Assembly (NCBI GenBank): GCA_036406475.1 | Contig: DASXBA010000122.1 | Location: 1-18,818 of the forward strand | Length of the DNA stretch: 18,818 nucleotides | Direction: 5' to 3' | Source of the DNA: DASXBA01 sp036406475 | GTDB taxonomy: Bacteria > Actinomycetota > Thermoleophilia > Solirubrobacterales > Thermoleophilaceae | Shown here: one piece after another, positions 7,112-13,649 of the stretch | How positions within the stretch are numbered: the first letter of the stretch is position 1 | Layout: each line of letters opens with the position of its first letter | The notes under the pieces: generated by a model | The model's input: the letters and a program-made list of their open reading frames with translations, nothing else | The model's database searches: none | Told to the model about the DNA's origin: nothing | Program-made: the position numbers and the translations under genes

Positions 7112-7221
7112 GTGGACCTCCTGGCACTTGGGTTCGAGTACGTGCGTCCGGGGCGAGTCCTGGGCCCCGAGACGACTGCTTGTCTTGCGACGAGTTATAA
7201 GCGGGGGACCATGCCCACCTG
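7112..7221 (-). promoter_or_regulatory. repeated leader, copy C (orphan), with RBS
   Basis: A 110-nt leader ahead of the 22-codon ORF, aligned with copy B from CAGG to the start codon. The first stem keeps most of its pairing through wobble changes (CAGGTGGG with CCCGCTTA), around the same CATGGT loop, and is followed by TAACTCGTCG as in copy B. The second stem is CGGGGC (7149-7154) with GCCCCG (7164-7169), around a loop that again contains GAGTCCT. The stem bases differ from copy B while pairing is kept, which supports an RNA structure. Confidence 0.5.
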
Positions 7222-7323
7222 TGACCCGCTGGTTACCGGGCACCTACGTCCATGGTGCTCGGCCCTCTTAGCGGCGTACCCGTATGCCGGGGAACAAACC
7301 GTCAGGGCTATACAGGTCCTCGA

Positions 7324-7348
7324 GCGTGTGTGGTCCGCCACATGATCT
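7324..7348. repeat. direct repeat, copy 2 (partner at 7085-7110)
   Basis: A degenerate copy of 7085-7110, beginning GCGTGTGTGGTCCGCCACAT. It is not preceded by a recognisable leader or ribosome binding site on the minus strand, so it looks like a remnant of an older duplication. Confidence 0.45.
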
Positions 7349-7386
7349 AGTTACGAAGACCACGAGATCGAGTGGGGGTGGAGGGC

Positions 7387-7428
7387 CATGTCGCGTTTAC
7401 CGCGCTATACGGGGGTGAATGCGACATG
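7387..7428 (+). repeat. 13-bp inverted repeat with 16-base loop
   Basis: CATGTCGCGTTTA (7387-7399) faces TGAATGCGACATG (7416-7428). Eleven of 13 positions are complementary in DNA; the other two are G-T, so a plus-strand RNA could pair along all 13. It could be an operator for a dimeric regulator, or a hairpin in the 5' region of the DsbA-like gene 149 bases downstream. Confidence 0.5.
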
Positions 7429-7528
7429 CCCCCGCAGCCGCGCGGCCCTTCTCCCTGCCCAGCCGCCGTTCGACGAGAAGTCAATCCCACGCAGAGGCGA
7501 CACCCGTCCGGCGGCTAGCTGCCGCTCC

Positions 7529-7548
7529 CGCGGGGGACTCACCCCGCG
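7529..7548 (+). other. GC hairpin in the upstream region of the DsbA-like gene
   Basis: CGCGGGG (7529-7535) and CCCCGCG (7542-7548) form a perfect 7-bp stem with loop GACTCA. It ends 28 bases before the start codon at 7577, so it would sit in the 5' leader if transcription starts upstream. There is no T-tract. Confidence 0.4.
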
Positions 7549-7576
7549 CCTCCGGGCATAAGGGACGTACCGCTCG

Positions 7577-8449
7577 ATGATCGAAGTGACCCACTTCACC
7601 GACCCCGGCTGCCCATGGGCGTACTCGGCCTGGCCCGCTCACGCGACCCTGAGGTGGCGCTACGGCGACCAGCTCCGCTGGACGCTCGTGATGATCGGCC
7701 TCACCGAGGACGCCGGGCAATACGCCGCCCGCGGCTACACCCCGACGCGGTCAGCGGTCGGATACCGGCGCTTTCGCCGCTTCGGGATGCCGTTTCAGAT
7801 CACGCCCAAGCCGAGGCTGAGCGCCACATCGCCGGCCTGCCGTGCGATCGTGGCCACTCGGCTGATGGCGGCCCATCTCGAGCTGGCCGCGCTTCGCGCG
7901 CTGCAGATCGCGCAGTTCACGACGACCGGCACGCTTGACGATCCCGACACCCTGCGATCCGCACTCGCGCGCGTGGAAGGCCTGGACGCCGACGCCGTCG
8001 TCGACGGCATCGACGATCCCGACGTCGAGGCGGCCTACGAGGCCGACCGCGCCCGGGCGCGAGCGGCGGCCGGCTCTCCCACCGAGTTCCAGGGCCGGGC
8101 GGCGAACAGCGACGGCGCGGTGCGCTACACGGCGCCGTCGCTCGTCTTCGACGGGCCCGAGGAACAGCGGCTCGAAGCGGGCGGCTTCCAGCCGATCGAG
8201 GCCTATGACGTCGTCGTCGCCAACCTGGACCCCACGCTTGAGCGTCGGCCGCCCGCGGAGGACCCCGTCGAGGTGCTGAGCGCGTTCGGCTTCGCCTTGA
8301 CCACGGCCGAGGTGGCCGCCGTGATGACCGAGCACCTGGAGGTTCCCGACCTGGACGCCGTCGAGGCCATGCTCATCGCCGCGACCGGCGAGGGGCGCGC
8401 CGCCCGCCGCCCGGCGGGGGACGGGTCGCTGTGGGAGCTGGGCCGCTAA
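7577..8449 (+). CDS. DsbA-fold thioredoxin-like oxidoreductase (FrnE/HCCA-isomerase type)
   Basis: A 290-aa cytosolic protein without signal peptide or membrane segment. The thioredoxin start is at residues 1-20, with DPGCPWAYSAW at 9-19, so the active-site motif is C12-P-W-A15. A helical insertion spans about 60-165. RYTAPSLVFDG (183-193) supplies the cis-proline (P187) that closes the active site in this fold. About 60 residues follow as a helical C-terminal extension. Without the second cysteine it cannot act as a classical dithiol oxidase. The related FrnE-like and 2-hydroxychromene-2-carboxylate isomerase families include glutathione- or mycothiol-dependent isomerases and reductases, which may suit it better. 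The start has AGGGA about 11 bases upstream. It stands alone on the plus strand and converges on rel, sharing a terminator. The substrate is unknown. Confidence 0.8.
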   Translation: MIEVTHFTDPGCPWAYSAWPAHATLRWRYGDQLRWTLVMIGLTEDAGQYAARGYTPTRSAVGYRRFRRFGMPFQITPKPRLSATSPACRAIVATRLMAAHLELAALRALQIAQFTTTGTLDDPDTLRSALARVEGLDADAVVDGIDDPDVEAAYEADRARARAAAGSPTEFQGRAANSDGAVRYTAPSLVFDGPEEQRLEAGGFQPIEAYDVVVANLDPTLERRPPAEDPVEVLSAFGFALTTAEVAAVMTEHLEVPDLDAVEAMLIAATGEGRAARRPAGDGSLWELGR

Positions 8450-8459
8450 GCCGCTGGGT

Positions 8460-8482
8460 GAGTCACCCCGTTGGGGTGACTC
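8460..8482. terminator. bidirectional terminator shared by the DsbA-like gene and rel
   Basis: A perfect 10-bp inverted repeat, GAGTCACCCC (8460-8469) and GGGGTGACTC (8473-8482), with a 3-base loop. It begins 11 bases after the plus-strand stop and contains the rel stop codon in its distal arm. Neither side carries a T-run. Its position between convergent genes and its strength make it a terminator for both. Confidence 0.8.
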
Positions 8483-10844
8483 GGTAGGCGTCGAACACCG
8501 ACTCGATGTTGCGCAGGCGCTGAACGCACACGCGCAGCGCCTCGGTGTCGCCCACCTCGACCACGAAGCGGTTCTTGACCATCGGGTGAACCACCGTGCA
8601 GCGCGCTTCGAGGATGTTCACGCCGGACTCCGCGAAGGTGCGTGACAGGTCCTCGAGCAGGCGGGTGCGATCCCAGCCGTCCACCTCGAGCTCGACCCGG
8701 AACGAGCTGGCGGTGTCGCCCTCCCAGGAGACCTTGGTGAAGCGCTCGGGGTTCTTCATCAGCGCCTTGGCGTTGACGCAGGCCTCGTGGTGGATCGTGA
8801 TGCCCTTGCCAAGCGAGATGTAGCCGACGATCGGGTCGCCCGGCACCGGCCGGCAGCACTTGGCGAGCCGGAGCATCACGTCGTCGATCCCCTCGACCTT
8901 GATCCCGTACAGGGACGAGGCCGCCGTCTTCTTGGGCGCCTCCTTGCGCTCGAGCAGGTCGGCCACGGCGCCCTGCGGCTCGACGGCCGACTCGCCCTGC
9001 TTGAGCCGCTGCATGATCTTGTTGGTGGCGACCTTGGCCGAGACCTTGGCCTGGCCGAGCGCGATGTAGAAGTCGTCGGCCTTCTTGAAGCCCATCTCGC
9101 GGATCACGTCCGCCAGCAGCGGCGAGCCGGCGATCTTCTGCGGCGGCAGCCCCTGGCGCTTGAGGTTCTCCTGCAGGATCTCGCGGCCGGTGCGCTCCGA
9201 GTCCTCGCGGCGCTCGCGCTTGAACCAGGCGCGGATCTTGGACTGGGCGCGCGTCGTCTTGACGAGCGAGAGCCAGTCGCGCGACGGGCCGCGCTCCTTC
9301 TTCGAGGTCAGCACCTCGCAGATGTCGCCCGACTTGAGCTCGTAGTGGAGCGGCACGATCTTGCCGTTGACCTTGGCGCCGACGCAGCGGTGGCCGACGT
9401 CCGTGTGGATCTCGTAGGCGAAGTCGAGCGGCGTCGCACCTGCTGCGAGCGACTTGACCTCGCCCTTGGGCGTGAAGACGAAGACCTCGTCCTCGAACAG
9501 GTCGGCCTTGAGGGTCTCCTTGAACTCCTGCGGGTCCTGGAGCTCGTGCTGCCAGTCGAGCAGGTGCTTGAGCCACTCGACCTTCTCCTGCACGCCGGCC
9601 CCGTTGCCGTCCTCCTTGTAGATCCAGTGCGCGGCGACGCCGTACTCGGCGGTCTCGTGCATCTCCTTGGTGCGGATCTGGATCTCGAGCGGCCTGCCCT
9701 CGGGCCCGATCACGGTGGTGTGGAGCGCCTGGTACATGTTGAACTTGGGCATCGCGACCCAGTCCTTGAAGCGCCCGGGGAGCGGCTTCCAGAGCGAGTG
9801 GATGACGCCGATGGCGCCGTAGCAGTCCTTGACCGAATCGACCAGCACGCGCATCGCGGTGAGGTCGTAGATCTCGTTGAACTCGCGCCCCTTCTTCGTC
9901 ATCTTCGAGTAGATCGAGTAGAAGTGCTTGGCGCGCCCTGAGATCGCGGCGTCGATCCCGACCTCGTTGAGCTCCTTCTCCAGGATCGCCCCCGCGCGGC
10001 CGACGAACGCCTCGCGGTCGTCCCGCTGCTGGTTCACGAGGCCCTTGATCTCCTTGTACTTGCGCGGGTGAAGGGTCGCGAAGGCGAGGTCCTCGAGCTC
10101 CCACTTGATCGCGTGGATGCCGAGCCGGTGGGCCAGCGGCGCGAAGATCTCGAGCGTCTCCTTGGCGATCTCCTGCTGCTTCTGCTTGGGCAGCGCGCCG
10201 AGGGTGCGCATGTTGTGCAGGCGGTCGGCGAGCTTGATGAGGATGACCCGGATGTCCTGGGCCATCGCGACCATCATCTTTCGGTAGTTCTCCGCCTGGC
10301 GGTCGTCGCGGCTCTGGAAGGTGACGCCGGAGAGCTTGGTGACGCCGTCCACGAGCGAGGCGATCTCGTCGCCGAACCCGGACTGCACCTCCTGGAGCGA
10401 GGCGCTCGTGTCCTCGACCGTGTCATGCAGGAGCGAGGCACACAGGGTCGCGGTGTCGAGCCGCATCCCGGCGCAGATCTTGGCCACGCCGATCGGGTGC
10501 ACGATGAAGTCCTCGCCGCTCGCGCGACGCTGGTCGGCGTGCCGCTCGCACGAGAAGACGAAGGCCTGCTGGACCTGCTTGCGGTCGACCTTCTCCGCCG
10601 CGTCGGAGGAGTGCTCCTCGATCACCGCGAACAGGTCGCCGAGCAGCACCCGCTGCTCCTCGGTGAGGGCCTTCGGGCCGGCGGGCGCGTGATGGGCCGC
10701 CTTGTCGACGGGCGGGCGCTGGAAGCCGACGGCGGGATCCGACTCCACGATCCGCGGCTTGCGGCTCGGCTTCTTGCGCTCCTTGGTCGTCTTGCTAGCA
10801 GCCTTGGTGCGCGAGCGAGCGCTGCGCTCCCCTTGCTTCGGCAT
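8463..10844 (-). CDS. rel: bifunctional (p)ppGpp synthetase/hydrolase Rel
   Basis: A 793-aa long-form RSH protein that makes pppGpp or ppGpp from ATP and GTP or GDP on amino-acid starvation and also hydrolyses it. A basic, disordered N-terminus (1-60) precedes the HD hydrolase domain, with H116 (VHP), H140-D141 (LLHDTVEDT) and D207 (LADRLHN). These residues are intact, so hydrolase activity is expected. The synthetase domain follows, with RFKD at 358-361 (the RXKD type of bifunctional Rel rather than EXDD of RelA), catalytic D327 and E387 in EIQIRT. The TGS domain is at about 445-515, the Cys/His region at C663-C664, H685-H686 and C689, and the ACT domain at 713-793. Length and order are typical. 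It lies 26 bases after recJ, probably in the same transcript, as in many Gram-positive genomes, though apt is missing between them. The ATG lacks a strong Shine-Dalgarno sequence. Confidence 0.97.
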   Translation of the reverse strand: MPKQGERSARSRTKAASKTTKERKKPSRKPRIVESDPAVGFQRPPVDKAAHHAPAGPKALTEEQRVLLGDLFAVIEEHSSDAAEKVDRKQVQQAFVFSCERHADQRRASGEDFIVHPIGVAKICAGMRLDTATLCASLLHDTVEDTSASLQEVQSGFGDEIASLVDGVTKLSGVTFQSRDDRQAENYRKMMVAMAQDIRVILIKLADRLHNMRTLGALPKQKQQEIAKETLEIFAPLAHRLGIHAIKWELEDLAFATLHPRKYKEIKGLVNQQRDDREAFVGRAGAILEKELNEVGIDAAISGRAKHFYSIYSKMTKKGREFNEIYDLTAMRVLVDSVKDCYGAIGVIHSLWKPLPGRFKDWVAMPKFNMYQALHTTVIGPEGRPLEIQIRTKEMHETAEYGVAAHWIYKEDGNGAGVQEKVEWLKHLLDWQHELQDPQEFKETLKADLFEDEVFVFTPKGEVKSLAAGATPLDFAYEIHTDVGHRCVGAKVNGKIVPLHYELKSGDICEVLTSKKERGPSRDWLSLVKTTRAQSKIRAWFKRERREDSERTGREILQENLKRQGLPPQKIAGSPLLADVIREMGFKKADDFYIALGQAKVSAKVATNKIMQRLKQGESAVEPQGAVADLLERKEAPKKTAASSLYGIKVEGIDDVMLRLAKCCRPVPGDPIVGYISLGKGITIHHEACVNAKALMKNPERFTKVSWEGDTASSFRVELEVDGWDRTRLLEDLSRTFAESGVNILEARCTVVHPMVKNRFVVEVGDTEALRVCVQRLRNIESVFDAYRVTPTG

Positions 10845-10870
10845 GCTGCGAGTGTAGTCCGAGGCCCGGG

Positions 10871-13291
10871 CTACGAGGCCATCTGCGCTGACGACGGAGC
10901 GGCCCGCGAACTGGCGCCCAGGCCGCGCTCCAGCTCTGCGAGCCGCGCCAGGCTGGCGCGGTAGGTGGCCGAGCGCTCGAGCTCGGTTGGAACCGCCTCG
11001 CCCACGCTGCAGACGCCGTCGGCGTAGGTCACGAGCTCGAGCTCGCAGAGCACCCGCAGCAGGCGCCCGCAGCAGGCGAGCGAGCGCGGGTAGCGGCCGC
11101 CCCCAGTGAGCGACGACTCGAGCTCGCCGCCGTTCCGCAGCGCCCGGTAGGCGGCGACCAGCGCCGGACGCAGGTCGAGCTCGGCGCGCCAGACGGCCAG
11201 CGCGAACTCCACCTCGGGCGGGCCCCAGGCGAGATGCGCGACGCCCCCGGGCGGCCCGGGCAGCGTGGCCGCGTCTACCCCCGGCGGCGGATCGAGCGCC
11301 ACGAGATGGTCGAAGGGAGCGGCCAGGGCGGGCTCGGCGAGCAGGTCGTCCCAGCGCGCCACGGCCATTGCGTCCCGCGCCAGCCCGGCCACGAGCCGCT
11401 CCAGCGACTCGCGCCGGCGAGGCAGGTCGGCCACGGCCACGAGCACCGAGTCGCCGCTCGTGAGCAGGTCGCCGGCCACGCCGGCCACCCCCTCGCCGCG
11501 CCGGTCACGGCGGCCGCGGATCGGCAGGCCGCCGGGCTCCGGCGTCTCCTCCCGCAGCGCGAGCTCGAGCCGCTCCGCGAACGGACGCTCCTCCCCGAGA
11601 ACCCGCAGCTCCCCGCGGCGGGTGGGGCAGGCCGCCCGCAGCACCACGCGCGGCTCGACCGTGCCGTTCCAGCGGTTGCGCTCGAGTCGCAGCGCCAGGT
11701 CGTGCGCGCCGTCGCCCGCCGGCAGCGCCCGCGGGGCCGAGCCGAAGGCAACGCCGCCCGCGCGCGAGCCGCCGGTGACGAGGGTGAAGCGGGCGTGCTG
11801 GCGTTCGCTGCCCATCCCCGCGACGCTCTCGAGGCGCGCGGCGGGGACCAGAAGAGTCGGCGCGGGGTTGCCGGCGCCGAACGGCCGCAGCTTCTCGAGC
11901 TCCTCGGCAAGCGCCAGCCCGAGCAAGCCGCCGGGCACGACCGCGTCCACCCGCTCGACCGGGATCAGGTCGGCCGGCGACAGCTCCTCCCCGGCATGGG
12001 CTGCGAGGGCCGCCCTGAAGGCACCCACCTCACCGGCGTCGATCTCGAGCCCGGCCGCGACCCGGTGCCCGCCGAAGCGGCGCAAGTGCGCGGACGACGC
12101 GGCGAGGCCGGCGTGCAGGTCGTAGGCGGAGATGCTCCGGCCGGAGCCGCGGCCGGCGTGGCCGTCGAGCCCGATCACGACGCAGGGCCGCCCCCAGCGC
12201 TCGACGAGCCGCGAGGCCACGATCCCGACCACGCCCGGGTGCCAGCCCTCCCCCGCCACGACCATGGCCGCGGCCGCGGCCTGGCCGGCGCAGGCGCTGT
12301 CGGCGGAGAACAGGATGCGCGTCTCGGCCTCCCGGCGGTCGCGGTTGAGCAGGTCGAGCTCGCGGGCGATCTCCTGCGCCCGGGCACCGTCCTCGGTCAT
12401 CAGCAGCTCGAGGGCGGCGTCCGCCCGCTGCATGCGGCCGGCGGCGTTGAGACGCGGGCCCAGCGCGAAGCCCAGTGAGCGTTCGTCGATCTGGCCGGGC
12501 TCGAGGCCGGCTACCTCCATCAGCGCGCGGAGGCCCGGCTTGCGGGTCCGGGCCATGGCCCGAAGCCCCTCGCGAACGATGCGCCTGTTCTCGCCGCGGA
12601 GCGGGACCATGTCGCAGACCGTGGCGAGGGCCGCAAGCTCGAGATCGTCCGCGGCGGCGCTCGGGTCGAGCGCCTCGGCGAGCTTGAGCGCGACCCCCGA
12701 GCCGCACAGCTCGGGCGCCCCGAAACCGCCCAGCGCCGGGTGCACGACGACGCAGTCGGGCAGCTCCGCGCCCGGCCTGTGGTGGTCTGTGACCACCACC
12801 TCGAGCCCCGCCCGCCGCGCGGCCGCGACCTCGTCGACGGCGGTGATCCCGCAGTCGACCGTGATCAGCAGGCCGGCGCCTGCGGCCGCGAGCCGCTCGA
12901 CGGCGGCCGCCGACAGCCCGTACCCGTCCCCGAAGCGGCTAGGCAGCTCCCAGGCGGGATCGAGCCCCGCGGCCCGCAGGGCGCGCAGCAGGATCGCTGT
13001 AGAGCAGACGCCGTCCACGTCGTAGTCGCCGAACACGACCACGCGCGAGCCCGCCTCGCGGTGGCGGGCGATCGCCTCGCAGGCCTCGCGGACACCGGCG
13101 AGCGAGAGCGGATCGTGCCGCTCGCGACCCTCCAGGAACTCGCGCGCGTCCTCCGCCGAGCTGTAGCCGCGCCGGGCGAGCACTGTGCCGAGCACCGGCG
13201 ACACGCCCAGCCCGTCGGCGAGCCGCATCGCGGCGGCCACGTCGTAGGGCTCGCACTCCCAGCGGGTCGGCTTCGAGTCCATCCGATCCAT
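10871..13291 (-). CDS. recJ: single-stranded-DNA-specific exonuclease RecJ
   Basis: An 806-aa 5'-3' ssDNA exonuclease of the DHH superfamily, acting in recombination, mismatch and excision repair. The DHH domain shows GDYDVDGV (88-95), TVDCGIT (144-150), TDHH (168-171) and CDMVP (226-230). GPRLNAAGRM (278-287) links to the DHHA1 domain, which shows GWHPGVVGIVASR (349-361), GSGRSI (382-387) and RRFGGH (404-409). FGAGNPAP (471-478) opens the OB-fold DNA-binding region. All metal ligands are present. About 225 residues follow beyond the E. coli length, with a Rossmann-like stretch and a winged-helix-like segment (about 705-765). This resembles the RecJ_C extension of Bacillus-type proteins that contacts SSB. 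An ATG three codons in (13282) has AGGA at better spacing and may be the real start. Confidence 0.95.
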   Translation of the reverse strand: MDRMDSKPTRWECEPYDVAAAMRLADGLGVSPVLGTVLARRGYSSAEDAREFLEGRERHDPLSLAGVREACEAIARHREAGSRVVVFGDYDVDGVCSTAILLRALRAAGLDPAWELPSRFGDGYGLSAAAVERLAAAGAGLLITVDCGITAVDEVAAARRAGLEVVVTDHHRPGAELPDCVVVHPALGGFGAPELCGSGVALKLAEALDPSAAADDLELAALATVCDMVPLRGENRRIVREGLRAMARTRKPGLRALMEVAGLEPGQIDERSLGFALGPRLNAAGRMQRADAALELLMTEDGARAQEIARELDLLNRDRREAETRILFSADSACAGQAAAAAMVVAGEGWHPGVVGIVASRLVERWGRPCVVIGLDGHAGRGSGRSISAYDLHAGLAASSAHLRRFGGHRVAAGLEIDAGEVGAFRAALAAHAGEELSPADLIPVERVDAVVPGGLLGLALAEELEKLRPFGAGNPAPTLLVPAARLESVAGMGSERQHARFTLVTGGSRAGGVAFGSAPRALPAGDGAHDLALRLERNRWNGTVEPRVVLRAACPTRRGELRVLGEERPFAERLELALREETPEPGGLPIRGRRDRRGEGVAGVAGDLLTSGDSVLVAVADLPRRRESLERLVAGLARDAMAVARWDDLLAEPALAAPFDHLVALDPPPGVDAATLPGPPGGVAHLAWGPPEVEFALAVWRAELDLRPALVAAYRALRNGGELESSLTGGGRYPRSLACCGRLLRVLCELELVTYADGVCSVGEAVPTELERSATYRASLARLAELERGLGASSRAAPSSAQMAS

Positions 13292-13330
13292 CCTGTGGAC
13301 CGAAGCGGACGGAACGGGAAGCCCGCCCCA

Positions 13331-13358
13331 CCTACTGCCTACCGCCTACCGCCTACGA
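13331..13358. repeat. four 7-bp tandem repeats at the end of the 98-aa gene
   Basis: CCTACTG, CCTACCG, CCTACCG and CCTACGA follow each other without gap. On the minus strand each unit carries TAG, and because 7 is not a multiple of 3 the TAGs fall in all three frames. The first TAG is the stop codon of the gene ending at 13353. Confidence 0.75.
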
Positions 13359-13649
13359 CCCTTCGTGCGTCATGCCGTGGTCGATGCCGGCGGCCCGGTC
13401 CGCGCGCGCTCCCCAGAAGTAGGAGATGGCGAGCCCGATCACGGATCCGGGGATGGCGATGAACGCCTGCACCAACTCGGTGTCGTCTCGGCCGGGCACG
13501 CTCCCGCCGTTCAGGGCGAAGCCGAAGATCGCCGCGCCCAGCGCGCCGGCGAGGAAAGCGCCCACGATCCCGCCGCGGAAGCGGTCGGGGAGGAAGACCG
13601 TGAAGTGCCAGACGGCGATCCCCATCATCACCCAGACGAGCAGGCTCAT
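13353..13649 (-). CDS. small three-helix membrane protein, unknown
   Basis: A 98-aa protein with three hydrophobic segments at about residues 3-20, 26-48 and 62-80, separated by a basic turn (DRFRGG) and an acidic loop (GRDDTE). The third helix is followed by a short His-containing tail. GGIVGAFLAGALGAAIFGF has the Gly/Ala spacing of small packed membrane proteins such as the GlsB/YeaQ/YmgE (transglycosylase-associated) family, which is the nearest resemblance I can name, weakly. The ATG has GGGAGG five bases upstream and overlaps the secDF stop by ATGA, so it is co-translated with secDF. It stands between secDF and recJ. A link with protein export is suggested only by this coupling; the function is unknown. 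Confidence 0.75.
   Translation of the reverse strand: MSLLVWVMMGIAVWHFTVFLPDRFRGGIVGAFLAGALGAAIFGFALNGGSVPGRDDTELVQAFIAIPGSVIGLAISYFWGARADRAAGIDHGMTHEGS

Larger units (their letters stand above)
6873..7576. other. 704-bp non-coding region rich in repeats
   Basis: This gap lies between the divergently transcribed GT2 copy B and the DsbA-like gene. It is less GC-rich than its flanks between about 6990 and 7360. From left to right it holds leader copy B, a 6-bp hairpin (7021-7040), a 22-codon ORF, leader copy C, a partial repeat (7324-7348), a 13-bp inverted repeat (7387-7428) and a GC hairpin (7529-7548). I see no tRNA, no insertion sequence ends and no transposase remnant. Promoters for both flanking genes must lie here, but no clear -35/-10 pair can be named. 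Confidence 0.6.

Noticed and set aside
7120..7150. T-arm-like GGGTTCGAGTAC suggesting a tRNA
   Set aside because: The flanking bases do not form a 5-bp T-stem, and no acceptor, D or anticodon arms can be built around it. It is part of leader copy C.
5870..7440. CRISPR array or insertion sequence as explanation for the repeats
   Set aside because: Repeat units are about 95-113 nt, diverged, unevenly spaced and each joined to a start codon. There are no short identical repeats with spacers, no transposase frame and no terminal inverted repeats.
8446..10104. 552-codon minus-strand frame overlapping rel
   Set aside because: It is a shifted frame of rel with Arg/Gly/Ala/Asp-rich sequence and no recognisable domain; the Rel frame has all catalytic motifs.
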